Part shown: positions 11,363 to 19,751 of the stretch, in pieces | How positions within the stretch are numbered: the first letter of the stretch is position 1 | How the letters are laid out: every line of letters begins with the position of its first letter | DNA from: Cercospora beticola | Lineage: Eukaryota; Ascomycota; Dothideomycetes; Mycosphaerellales; Mycosphaerellaceae | Assembly (NCBI RefSeq): GCF_033473495.1 | Contig: NC_088943.1 | Coordinates: 2,274,001-2,338,000 of the forward strand | Direction: 5' to 3' | Length of the DNA stretch: 64,000 bases | The notes under the pieces: generated by a model | What the model saw: only the letters and a program-made list of their open reading frames with translations | What the model was told of the DNA's origin: nothing | Databases searched by the model: none | Program-made: the position numbers and the translations under genes

Positions 11363-11540
11363 CAAAAGGGCAAAACAGATCGCCGTCCACCTTACGCGAA
11401 GATCGCAGGCAAATACATGCCTTACAACACGACTGGCTTTAACGTTGTACAGCGTCTGTATACCGTATCTTGGAGCCAAGCATCGGCCACATGGCTGACG
11501 ACTTACTGACTTGACTAATAAGGGAGAAGGCGATCGTTGA
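11363..11540 (-). ncRNA. array element 4, putative small structured RNA
   Basis: Hairpins are AGGCA/TGCCT (11407-11411, 11418-11422) and TCGGCC/GGCTGA around ACAT (11483-11498). The closing stem GATCGCC pairs with GGCGATC, extended beyond one mismatch. GTAAGT lies at 11506-11501. T4 runs follow the stem. A TATA-like CATATA is at 11563-11568, about 29 nt upstream. Confidence 0.55.
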
Positions 11541-11596
11541 CTTTTGCTAGGATGCGTTTGTACATATAGGCTCATTGCCCAGGAAGGAGGGAAGAT

Positions 11597-11758
11597 CAAA
11601 AACAAATCGCTTTCTGCTCTATTCAATCTCTCGCCACTTCGACTATGAGAAGGCATGGACAAGTACACCTCGAAAATCGAAAGGCTGGACTCACAAAACA
11701 GGCATCGGCTATGGAGCTAACGACTTACTTGCTCCACGAAAAGCATAAGACGATAGTT
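11597..11758 (-). ncRNA. array element 5, putative small structured RNA
   Basis: GTAAGT (11728-11723) and its following CGTTAGC are kept and a T5 run (11602-11598) follows the stem. The closing stem is weakened by opposed transitions, and the TATA-like box is degenerate (GATACAAAC near 28 nt upstream). Hairpin 2 is not clear. This copy may be decaying. Confidence 0.45.
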
Positions 11759-11865
11759 CTTTGATGCTGACTATCGTTTGTATCTTCATGCCCAGCTGAC
11801 TATGTCAAAAGGTTGGATAGCATGGCATGAATCTGCAGCTACGCAAAAGTTCCACGAAGTCGACG

Positions 11866-12043
11866 CAAAAGGAGCAAAACAAGAACCTTGCACCACATTT
11901 CAATACCATCGACTACGGTCCGACGAATGCCTTCAATCAGACATCCAATTGGATCTCGAAGCTGGACTGATATCAAGCGTCAGAAGTCGACTGATGACCG
12001 ACGACTTACTGACTTGACCAACGAAGTGGAAGACGATCGTTGA
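11866..12043 (-). ncRNA. array element 6, putative small structured RNA
   Basis: GTAAGT lies at 12009-12004 and hairpin 3 is TCAG/CTGA (11980-11983, 11991-11994). The TATA-like GTATATG is at 12063-12069, 27 nt from the conserved start. The 3' arm of the closing stem is damaged (AAGAACCTTG in place of the usual sequence), although the T-runs remain. Confidence 0.5.
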
Positions 12044-12175
12044 GTTCTTGGGTTCTTCACTTGTATATGTAGGCTCAGCCAGCTACGGCACCGAGAACGA
12101 TATAGCAAGACACATAAAGAACGTATAGAATAGGTCCGTCCTGCAAATTTCCTCAAAAGAAGAAATGAAGTCGAA

Positions 12176-12350
12176 GCAAAAGGGCAAAACAATCGTCTTG
12201 GACTTCCCTTATGTACAGTCATCTCTCCTACCACACATGCCATCGAACCTGGCATGAAACGGAGTTTGGCGGCTGAATCTTTGCATCAAGCATTGGCCAA
12301 AGATCCAACGACTTACTGGCTTGACTAATGAGGTCCAAGATGATCGTGAA
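12176..12350 (-). ncRNA. array element 7, putative small structured RNA
   Basis: The closing stem has its own unit-specific sequence: ATCGTCTTGGACTTC (12192-12206) opposite GAGGTCCAAGATGAT (12330-12344), 13 of 15 Watson-Crick. Hairpin 2 is perfect over 7 bp (CATGCCA 12236-12242, TGGCATG 12250-12256). Hairpin 3 has changed to TTGG/CCAA (12293-12296, 12305-12308). GTAAGT lies at 12316-12311 and the TATA-like CATATG is at 12371-12376. Confidence 0.55.
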
Positions 12351-12520
12351 GTTCTGGTGATCGTTACTCACATATGTTAGCTCACCAAGCCCTTTCAGTC
12401 GATAACGATACTTGTGACATGATCCAGTGCATGGCAATGGCAAGAAGGATCATGGGTCGGGAGATCACATGAGAGAGACAATCATCTCATCGGCATTTGT
12501 CCCAAAATCAAAAATCAACG

Positions 12521-12697
12521 CAAAAGGGGCAAAAAACAATCGCCTTGTACCGCGCCCAGTTTTCTATAAGCGGCACCGCCTTAGACGATGGCAAGTCTTC
12601 AGACGTCGTCCGCGGTCGTGCCATGGAATTTACCAAGCATCAGCCAAAGAGCCAACGACTTACCGGCTTGACTAATGAGGTACACGACAATCGTTGA
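12521..12697 (-). ncRNA. array element 8, putative small structured RNA
   Basis: The closing stem shows unit-specific GGTACA (12679-12684) pairing with TGTACC (12546-12551); the whole 13-bp helix holds on the minus strand with two G-U pairs and one mismatch. GACGA (12584-12588) pairs with TCGTC (12606-12610). GTAAGT lies at 12663-12658. A T6 run (12536-12531) follows the stem. The TATA-like box is weak and hairpin 3 is not clear. Confidence 0.5.
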
Positions 12698-12885
12698 GTT
12701 CTGGTGGTCATTACTTGTAAAGGAAGGCTCAACAAGCCGTTTCATTCTGTCCCAGAAGCGACCTTGAAAATCCTAGCGCAAGGAGCGCAAAATGGTGGTC
12801 AAGCCAAAATAAACCCACGTAGGAAAAGCGCAGCATCTTTTCCGTCGTTCGCTCAAAAGGAATTTTCAAAGTTAGCATAGAGGGG

Positions 12886-13053
12886 CAAAAAAACAATCGT
12901 CTTGCACTTCACTAGATACCAAGGCGGAGGGAAAGTCACACTTCATGTCATAGCAGACATGGAGAGCGAGTTTGCAAGCTGAATCGACATCAAGCATCAG
13001 GTTATCCTGACGACTTACTGACTTAGCTAATGTGGTAGCAAGGCGATCGTTGG
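12886..13053 (-). ncRNA. array element 9, putative small structured RNA
   Basis: The first unit in the minus direction. The closing stem GCAAGGCGAT (13038-13047) pairs with ATCGTCTTGC (12896-12905), 9 of 10. Hairpin 2 is CATGTC/GACATG (12944-12949, 12956-12961) and hairpin 3 is TCAGG/CCTGA around TTAT (12997-13010). GTAAGT lies at 13018-13013, a T7 run at 12893-12887, and the TATA-like TATATG at 13074-13079, 27 nt upstream. Confidence 0.55.
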
Positions 13054-13361
13054 GGTCTAGCGGCGACTGCGTGTATATGTAGCTCCAGCCGGGCTTTCCC
13101 ACTTCAGAGTCATTCGGGGGAGGATAAGATGTCGATTGTCCAAAAGTGAGTTCGTCTCACTGCGAATCATCCGTACATTAGTATATTCAAGATGAGCCAG
13201 TATGGTTTGAGAAGCCTTGGTGTTTCGCTCAGCTCGCGATCACGCATCACTTTTGTTTCATACCGATTTCATCTATCTCGTGATCATAGTCGTACTCATG
13301 CATTCAACGTGACCTCTATCCTTTTTCAGACCCTCAATGCGTACATTGCGTGTGTACACGT
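13054..13361. other. spacer after the array
   Basis: A 308-nt stretch with the TATA-like box of element 9 and the presumed 3' UTR of the thioredoxin-PITH gene. No further gene is seen. Confidence 0.5.
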
Positions 13362-14351
13362 CTACTCTCCCTGCTCATCACCAATCTTCTCCAACTTTCC
13401 CATCGCTCTCTTCTCGCCTGACTCTCCGAACAGACGCACGCGATCGATTCGTGTCTTCTCCTCGTCGCCTTGCCCGTCGGCCACGAAGATTGTGATTGAG
13501 CTGATGTTCTGGAACTTGACGAAGCGTAGTTCCACTTTCGCCGTATGTGTCTCCTCGTCCCAATCGCGCTCCTTGATCTCGACGGTCTGAGTTGCAGGCG
13601 TATCCTCCGCTTCATCGAACCCTAGCACATGGCTGCGATTCGAGTATAGGTGTAATGTCCGTGGTCGCGTGGTCTCTTCACCTGGTAATGAAGTGATTTG
13701 CAAGCTGTGTAGTTTTAGCGTCCCTTGGAATGGAATGAAGAGCATCAGCTGTTCGTCTGTGTCCGATTCGATCCAGTCTTTCTTGCCGCTCCCTGCTGAT
13801 TTGCCCTTGCCCAAACCGCTAGGTTGTGAAGGATCAAAGATTACTCTCCGCTCGCCTGATTCTCCGTCTACGTTCAGGAAATCGAGACCCTTGATCTCGA
13901 CCTCGTCGCTGATCTCGTGGTATCCCTTTGGTCCTGGTACAGCGAGCCATTGAGGTCCACCTGTTCCACTCGGTCCTGCGCTGGAGCTGCCACCGCCGCC
14001 AGCATCACTTTGTTGCGCTTCGAGAGCGATCTGCTTGATAGCCTCGTTAAGGCCCTTGGGATCGGCACCTCTGATTCTCTTGACTTCGCGCCCGGCTTTG
14101 AAGATGAGGAAGGTAGGCATGGCGGAAATGTTGTACGTCTGGGCAATTTCCTTCTGCGCATCGGTGTCGACTTTCGTGAAGGTGATGGAGCCAGGTCTGC
14201 TGAGTTGGCTGGCGAGCGCATCGTAGGCGGGGGCGATTACTTTACATGGTCCACACCATGTGGCCCAGAAGTCGGTGACGACGATGCGCGAGGAGGAGAG
14301 GACTTGGGAAAAGTGTTGCGGAGAGGAGATATCGACGATTGTGGAGCCCAT
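13362..14351 (-). CDS. TXNL1: thioredoxin-like protein with PITH domain (TXNL1-like)
   Basis: A single exon of 329 residues with ATG at 14351. The N-terminal thioredoxin fold (about 1-110) has an intact active site, WCGPC (Cys33, Cys36), and the cis-Pro motif SAMPTFLIF. A Gly/Ser linker (about 117-130) leads to a PITH domain (about 150-315), recognisable by LMLFIPFQGTLKLHSLQI and VKFQNISSITIFVADGQG. In animals and fission yeast this architecture is a proteasome-associated thiol reductase in cytosol and nucleus. That role is inferred by family. It is divergent from the small gene at 14589, with 237 nt between starts. Confidence 0.93.
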   Translation of the reverse strand: MGSTIVDISSPQHFSQVLSSSRIVVTDFWATWCGPCKVIAPAYDALASQLSRPGSITFTKVDTDAQKEIAQTYNISAMPTFLIFKAGREVKRIRGADPKGLNEAIKQIALEAQQSDAGGGGSSSAGPSGTGGPQWLAVPGPKGYHEISDEVEIKGLDFLNVDGESGERRVIFDPSQPSGLGKGKSAGSGKKDWIESDTDEQLMLFIPFQGTLKLHSLQITSLPGEETTRPRTLHLYSNRSHVLGFDEAEDTPATQTVEIKERDWDEETHTAKVELRFVKFQNISSITIFVADGQGDEEKTRIDRVRLFGESGEKRAMGKLEKIGDEQGE

Positions 14352-14588
14352 CGTGGCGGTGGTGAGGAGGAAGAGGAGGGGTGTTGTCGGTGGAGTGTTG
14401 ATGTCGAAGTTGAGAAAGTGTCACTGCAGTCGGTGTTTGGTGGGGCAGGTTGCGTCGAGGGCAGGCAACACCCCGTTCGTCACGTCAACTCTCTCGCGCC
14501 GCCATCCAGCAGAATCACGCAGAAACATCTGCTGACACATACACAAACAATTCTTTCATCTAATGCACAGCTTCGCCGCGCGGTGAGC

Positions 14589-14804
14589 ATGTCCCTCGAC
14601 CACCTCCGACTCAGCGGCCTGCAACTCACCAAGTCCGAACGCCTAGTAGTCTGCGCCTTGAGCTATCTGTTCGTGGCACCCATAGTGTGGAGCAAAGGCA
14701 AGAAGTTCTGCTCCTATCTCTACGAGACCGCCCTCGAAGCTCGGCGACAGCTGCGCGAAGAAGACCGCGATCACCGTCGCGCCAACTTCGCCGCCGCCGT
14801 CTAG
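14589..14804 (+). CDS. small single-pass membrane protein, unknown
   Basis: A 71-residue open frame, MSLDHLRLSGLQLTKSERLV onward. It has one hydrophobic segment (about residues 19-34, VVCALSYLFVAPIVW) followed by a charged helix rich in Arg/Glu (EARRQLREEDRDHRR). It starts 237 nt from the divergent thioredoxin-PITH gene and ends 235 nt before the UBX gene. That leaves room for its own transcript, though it could be a leader ORF of the downstream gene. The family is not recognised. Amphipathic composition and context make it plausible, not proven. Confidence 0.45.
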   Translation: MSLDHLRLSGLQLTKSERLVVCALSYLFVAPIVWSKGKKFCSYLYETALEARRQLREEDRDHRRANFAAAV

Positions 14805-15039
14805 TACACTTTCCTGCTGGTGCTGCGCATTTCGAGGCAGAAGCTTCTTTGGCCTTATTACGGATACTGTTGGACGAGCCTCGTCTCGCTGGTCCCCTCT
14901 TCGCTCTTTGGCACCTGCATATCCGCCACCTTCTCGAACTCGACGGTGTCGTCTTCTTTCCTCGCGCGGATCGCTTTGACGGGGACGAACTTCGCGAACT
15001 GCTGGCCCGCGCAGAAGAGCGCTAAAACAGACGCTCGAC

Positions 15040-16632
15040 ATGTCGGCCAGCGTCTATGTGGTGGACTCCACATTTCAGAGAACACAGATCAAGGTTACAC
15101 CTGGGACATATTTGCGAGAAGTGCTGGAAGAGGCCTGCAAGAAGAAGAAGCTGAATCCTGAGTCGTGGGTTCTGAAGACTCAAGATGGCAAGAAGACACT
15201 GGATTTGTCACAACCTTTTCGATTGTCGGGCCTCGCGTCAGGTGCAAAGCTTCAACTTGTGCAAGGAAGTCGGTCGGCCAGCGTGGTGAATGTTGCCCTG
15301 CAGCTTCCAGAGAGCGAAGGCGGGAAAAGATTGCAGGACAAGTTCCCCAGCACGACCAGCCTTTGGCTCGTGTTACGAAAGTTCGAGGATGCAGTTGCTG
15401 GGGGAGCTGTGACACAGAAGTTCAATATCACACAACGAGCTACACCATCGAACGTCGGATCTGGTTCTGGCAGGCTGGAATACGAACAACCATGTCTAAA
15501 TGTGATGGGCAGATCACTTGAGACGTTTGCCGACCTGCAAAAGACCTTGACGCAATTGGGCATTAGTGGCAGCGTACTTATTCGTTTGACCTACAAGAGC
15601 AGCGGGAAGCCTCTGGAGCAGGCGATGAATGAGATCGAACAGTACTTCAGCGAGGCTGAAGCTCCTCCCTCCGCAACCAAGCCTGCTGAGGGTGCACATG
15701 CTGCTCCGGTGAACGATACAACAAGTGTACCCGATGCTACAACAACGACGCCTGATGTACCATTGGGAGGAAATGCTGGCCCAGACCCAGCTGAGCCATC
15801 GGATGTTCCTATGGAGGACGCCCCCATCGCACAGCCAGTCGAAGGTGATGTGATAGCTTCATCATCAATAACAGAACCTACCGGATCTACAGCTCAGCCG
15901 CCTGCTGGTGCATCTGCAGCCGCCCCGGAAGATTCTGCTTCAATGAAGCCCAATCTCGTCAACGGCATGGCAGTGTACCTTCCTTCATCATCGACTACAC
16001 CCGCTGCTGCGCTCCAAGAGGACGACCCTTCAAGCTTCGAGCCAAGCATAGAGCAGGCGAAAGCATTGCAAGCCGCACTTCAGAAACATGGCCAGAACAA
16101 GCGACTCCTCTCAGACAAGGAGATCGAAGAGCAAGAGGCCGCGAAGAGGGCAGAGCTTGAACGCATACAACGCGTGATCGTTCGCGTCAAATATCCCGAC
16201 CAGAGTATCATCGAGACCCCAATCTTGAGCACAGAAACCGCGTCCGATCTGTATGCCAAAGTGCAAAATACTCTTGCACAAGCCCCTGAACCATTTGAGC
16301 TGAAGTTCTATGGCGACAAGAACCAAATGACGACCTTGCCAAACAACAGCGACAAGAAGCTCGTGCGTGACTTTGGATTTCGAGGCAAGGTGCTTGTGAC
16401 ATTGGTCTGGTCCAAGGAGGCATCTCAAAAAGCCAGACAAGGTCCAAGCTTGAAGGAGGAGTATCGAAGTCAGGCCCAGGAGCTGAAAGTGAACGTTGTG
16501 ACACAGCAGAAGCAAGGTGAAGAAGATCACAAGGCTGCCATGAAGCAGCCAGAGAAGAAAGAAGGAGGTGCGAACAAGGGCAACATCGAGGATAAGATGA
16601 AGAAATTCCTTGGTTTCGGCAAAAAGAAGTGA
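15040..16632 (+). CDS. UBX4: TUG/ASPL-type UBX-domain protein (Ubx4-like)
   Basis: A single exon of 530 residues. The N-terminal TUG-UBL1 domain (about 3-75) is SVYVVDSTFQRTQIKVTPGT and so on; a second ubiquitin-like region follows (about 85-180, containing FPSTTSLWLVLRKFE). An acidic, Ala/Pro-rich disordered stretch (about 205-330) and a Lys/Glu helix precede the UBX domain (about 380-465, VIVRVKYPDQSIIETPIL, LVRDFGFRGKVLVTLVW). The C-terminus is a Lys-rich tail ending LGFGKKK. The family are Cdc48/p97 cofactors that disassemble or direct the ATPase in ERAD. Order of domains and length fit fungal members. Confidence 0.9.
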   Translation: MSASVYVVDSTFQRTQIKVTPGTYLREVLEEACKKKKLNPESWVLKTQDGKKTLDLSQPFRLSGLASGAKLQLVQGSRSASVVNVALQLPESEGGKRLQDKFPSTTSLWLVLRKFEDAVAGGAVTQKFNITQRATPSNVGSGSGRLEYEQPCLNVMGRSLETFADLQKTLTQLGISGSVLIRLTYKSSGKPLEQAMNEIEQYFSEAEAPPSATKPAEGAHAAPVNDTTSVPDATTTTPDVPLGGNAGPDPAEPSDVPMEDAPIAQPVEGDVIASSSITEPTGSTAQPPAGASAAAPEDSASMKPNLVNGMAVYLPSSSTTPAAALQEDDPSSFEPSIEQAKALQAALQKHGQNKRLLSDKEIEEQEAAKRAELERIQRVIVRVKYPDQSIIETPILSTETASDLYAKVQNTLAQAPEPFELKFYGDKNQMTTLPNNSDKKLVRDFGFRGKVLVTLVWSKEASQKARQGPSLKEEYRSQAQELKVNVVTQQKQGEEDHKAAMKQPEKKEGGANKGNIEDKMKKFLGFGKKK

Positions 16633-17027
16633 GCATGACTTTACGAGAGAACGATCATTCGAATGGCATCAACAGCATAGCGTGCAATAGCGAGTACTGT
16701 ATAGTTAGGATAGAGAACCGAGCGATCGTTCGCGGAGCATAGAGAGTCATGCGTGCGACTACGATAATTACAAACATGAACTTCACACATCGACGCCTTG
16801 CACTCATTTTGCACAATGTTCATACCAATGCATAAAGAGCGGAAGATCTGTCGGGCCGACACTCGAGAGCATGACGCGACATCATCGTCCGCAGCTTGGA
16901 TTCGCCGATCGACGACTTGCATGCTACCAAAACACCTTCACACCCACCTCCTACGCGCTCCCCACCACACCAGCTTCGACGACGCATCACCTCTCACTCT
17001 GCCAGGACATGCTCCATCACCCTCATC
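16633..17027. other. promoter region of the Csc1-like gene
   Basis: A 395-nt gap between two + strand genes. An open frame runs in from 16896 without an ATG before 17028, so I treat 16896-17027 as 5' leader. Nothing else is seen. Confidence 0.5.
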
Positions 17028-19751
17028 ATGTCCTCCCTTCTCCTCTTCGAAAACAACATGAAAGAACCCGATGACAATAATCACCACAACCACCCTCGCG
17101 ATGACCGCTCCGAATGGGAAAACCTCATGGGCGCCACCAACCCACGCGACACGACAATCCAGATCATCCTCTCCCTACTCCTCGGCACAACCGCCTTCTT
17201 CGCCTTCTGCTTTCTCCGACCACGGTGGAAAAACCTCTACGCTGCGCGAAAACGGACATCGAAGCATGCTGGGATCGCGACATTACCTGAGCTGCCCGAT
17301 ACGATGTTTGGGTGGATTCTGCCGTTATGGAGGATTAGTGAGCAGCAGGTTCTGGCCAGCGCGGGATTGGATGCATATGTGTTCTTGACTTTCTTCAAAA
17401 TGGCGATGAAGTTTTTAATTGTGACGCTGGGGTTCTCGCTGGTGGTTATCAAGCCTGTGCACGATGCTTATCCGGACGACGATGATGATGACGACTTCGG
17501 GAAAAATGGGACACATCATAATGATACGGACCTTTGGATCAGGCAGGGGTTGAAGAGAAGCGTGAGATTATTCGAAGGAAACGGGACTGGAGGTGGTGGG
17601 AACTGGACGGTTCCGTTCTTCCCAGAGAACTTGGAGTCGGATTACCTCTGGATGTACATTGTTTTTGCGTACCTGTTCTCGGGGATCCTAATATATTTGG
17701 TTATATCGACAACGAGAAAAGTGATCGAGGTCAGGCAGGAGTTCCTGGGTACGCAGACAACGGTCACAGATAGGACAATTCGGCTTTCGGGAATCCCGAA
17801 GGACCTACAGGATGAGGAGCGGATCAAAGAGTTTCTTGAAAGCCTGGAAATCGGACACGTGGAGAGGGTAGTGCTGTGTAGGAATTGGAGGGATCTGGAC
17901 AGAGCTATGGCCAAAAGGATGGACTTGCTGAGGAAACTGGAAGAAGCGTGGACCATTCATTTGGGATACCGAAGGATTGAGAGAAACCTGGAGACTTTGC
18001 CGATTGCGCAGCCGAGTCCGCCGGAGCCGCTGATCGATGCCGATGCTGGTGACGATGCGAACGAGAACGGAAATCTGATCGGACGGAGTAATGACTCTGC
18101 GAGACCATATTTGAAACCCAGGCCGAAAACGACAATTCGATATGGACGATTTTGGTTTCAGCGAACACAAGTCGATGCGATAGACTACTACACGGAACGG
18201 CTGCGAGAGGCTGACGAGCATGTGATGGAGCTGCGCAAGAAGGAGTTCCCCACGACGCCTTTGGCATTCGTTACGATGGATTCGGTGGCATCTTGCCAAA
18301 TGGCGATCCAAGCCGTGCTCGATCCGTCACCTCTGCAATTCATCGCCAAACAGAGTCCGGAGCCAGTCGACGTGATCTGGGAGAACACTTACATCTCGAA
18401 GAGAAGGCGTGTCATTCGCAACTGGACGGTCACGTCAGTTATCGTTTTCCTGACGATATTCTGGTCGGTGCTGTTCATCCCAATCGCTGGTCTGCTGAAC
18501 GTGGAGACAATTGGCAAAGTGGTACCCGGGCTGGCAGATATCCTCAAAGATCACAAGTACATCCGATCGCTCGTCAACACGCAATTGCCCACTGCTATTG
18601 CATCTCTCCTGATGGTCCTGGTCCCATACCTCTACTACTACCTCTCCTGGTGCCAAGGTCAGATCTCGAAAGGCGATATCGAGCTGTCCATCATTTCGAA
18701 AAACTTCTTCTTCACGTTCTTCAACTTCTTCATCGTCTTCACAGTGCTCGGCACAGCGTCCAAGTTCTACGAAGTCTTTGCGAAGTTTGGTGACGCGATC
18801 AGAGATATCCAGAAAGTGGCTTGGACCATGGCGTACTCACTGGGACGACTACTGAATTTCTACGTCAACTTCATCATTCTTCAAGGTGTCGGTCTCTTCC
18901 CATTCCGCATGCTGGAGGCCGGCAGTGTGTCGCTATATCCAATCATGTTGATTGGGGCGAAGACACCGCGAGACTACGCCGAGCTCGTTCAGCCTCCCGT
19001 CTTCAGCTATGGCTTCTACCTACCAAACGCCATGCTGATTTTCATCATCTGCATGGTATACTCCGTCCTACGCTCCTCATGGCAAGTCCTCCTCGCTGGG
19101 TTCCTCTACTTCGCCCTGGGACACTACTGCTACAAATACCAACTTCTCTACGCCATGGATCACCGCCAGCAAACCTCTGGTCGCGCTTGGACTATGATTT
19201 GTGAGCGCATCTTCATCGGCATGATCCTCTTCCAGCTTACCACTGCTGGTCAACTCATCCTTAAAGGAGCCATTGCCCGAAGTGTCATGATGGTCCCACT
19301 ACTGGTCACCACAGTCTGGGTCATGATTATGTACGGAAAAACGTATCAACCGCTGATGAGGTACATCGCTTTGTCGGCCGTCAAGCGAAACGAACACTAT
19401 GACCACTATACCGATCAGCAACAGGAAGCCAGTCATCGCAGCACACCGCGATACGCTGCCAGTTTGAACAGTACGAACCTCGCTCCTGAGACAAGTATTT
19501 GGGCTGGACGAGACCCGAATGCTGCGGCTGCGGTAGAAGGCTCCGTGACGTTGGCTGTGAGAACTGAGGAAGAAGGCGCGAAGACGGAGAGGAACCTGCC
19601 TTTCGTCAACCCTAGCCTTGTAGCCCCGTTGCATGGGGTGTGGATCGGGGACAAGCCAGCGAGGGAAAGTACCACGCAGGCGAGGTTGGTGGATGTGGAC
19701 GATGAGGAAGAAGGAGAAGAGGAGGGGGAAAGAGGGGACGATCTGGTTTAA
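17028..19751 (+). CDS. CSC1: Csc1/RSN1-type osmosensitive calcium-permeable channel
   Basis: A single exon. I chose the ATG at 17028, giving 907 residues; another in-frame Met (17058) follows ten codons later. The domains are those of the OSCA/TMEM63 (DUF221) family: N-terminal RSN1_TM with hydrophobic segments near 45-64, 118-145 and 210-230; the cytosolic PHM7 domain (about 235-440) with TDRTIRLSGIPKDLQDEERI; and the seven-helix channel core (about 465-740), including PTAIASLLMVLVPYLYYYLS and FFFTFFNFFIVFTVLGTA. The acidic tail (after about 790) is low-complexity. Family members are mechanically or osmotically gated cation channels of plasma or vacuole membranes. Third-position bias alternates along the gene: C-rich near 17040-17230 and 18600-19200, purine-rich elsewhere. 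Confidence 0.92.
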   Translation: MSSLLLFENNMKEPDDNNHHNHPRDDRSEWENLMGATNPRDTTIQIILSLLLGTTAFFAFCFLRPRWKNLYAARKRTSKHAGIATLPELPDTMFGWILPLWRISEQQVLASAGLDAYVFLTFFKMAMKFLIVTLGFSLVVIKPVHDAYPDDDDDDDFGKNGTHHNDTDLWIRQGLKRSVRLFEGNGTGGGGNWTVPFFPENLESDYLWMYIVFAYLFSGILIYLVISTTRKVIEVRQEFLGTQTTVTDRTIRLSGIPKDLQDEERIKEFLESLEIGHVERVVLCRNWRDLDRAMAKRMDLLRKLEEAWTIHLGYRRIERNLETLPIAQPSPPEPLIDADAGDDANENGNLIGRSNDSARPYLKPRPKTTIRYGRFWFQRTQVDAIDYYTERLREADEHVMELRKKEFPTTPLAFVTMDSVASCQMAIQAVLDPSPLQFIAKQSPEPVDVIWENTYISKRRRVIRNWTVTSVIVFLTIFWSVLFIPIAGLLNVETIGKVVPGLADILKDHKYIRSLVNTQLPTAIASLLMVLVPYLYYYLSWCQGQISKGDIELSIISKNFFFTFFNFFIVFTVLGTASKFYEVFAKFGDAIRDIQKVAWTMAYSLGRLLNFYVNFIILQGVGLFPFRMLEAGSVSLYPIMLIGAKTPRDYAELVQPPVFSYGFYLPNAMLIFIICMVYSVLRSSWQVLLAGFLYFALGHYCYKYQLLYAMDHRQQTSGRAWTMICERIFIGMILFQLTTAGQLILKGAIARSVMMVPLLVTTVWVMIMYGKTYQPLMRYIALSAVKRNEHYDHYTDQQQEASHRSTPRYAASLNSTNLAPETSIWAGRDPNAAAAVEGSVTLAVRTEEEGAKTERNLPFVNPSLVAPLHGVWIGDKPARESTTQARLVDVDDEEEGEEEGERGDDLV

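Larger units (their letters stand above)
10562..13053 (-). repeat. tandem array of nine diverged structured elements
   Basis: Nine units share two conserved boxes. On the + strand, box A (consensus GCAAAAGGGCAAAACAAATC then GCCTTC) starts near 10561, 10837, 11107, 11362, 11597, 11865, 12176, 12521 and 12886. Box B (CAAGCATCAGCC, a short variable loop, GCTGACGACTTACTGACTTG, ACTAATGAGG, then AGAAGGCGATCGTTGA) starts near 10671, 10942, 11214, 11476, 11699, 11974, 12285, 12634 and 12989. The A-to-B distance stays close to 102-114 nt, while spacers between elements vary from about 120 to 245 nt. ATCGCCTTC of A and GAAGGCGAT of B are complementary arms. Flanking spacers also share a GTATATGTAGGCTCA-like block. 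No frame stays open across units. The period drifts from about 220 to 355 nt. I do not recognise it as a known satellite or transposon. Confidence 0.85.

Noticed and set aside
11009..11390. Minus-strand frames within the array with recurring FALLL- or LPFCF-like peptides and a recurring KSVSR
   Set aside because: The peptides are translations of the conserved boxes in different frames. A-run length differences shift the frame between units, so they are by-products of the RNA-like element.
13917..14804. 295-codon plus-strand frame over the thioredoxin-PITH gene
   Set aside because: It is antisense to a well-recognised protein; only its last 71 codons, after 14589, are kept as a possible small gene.
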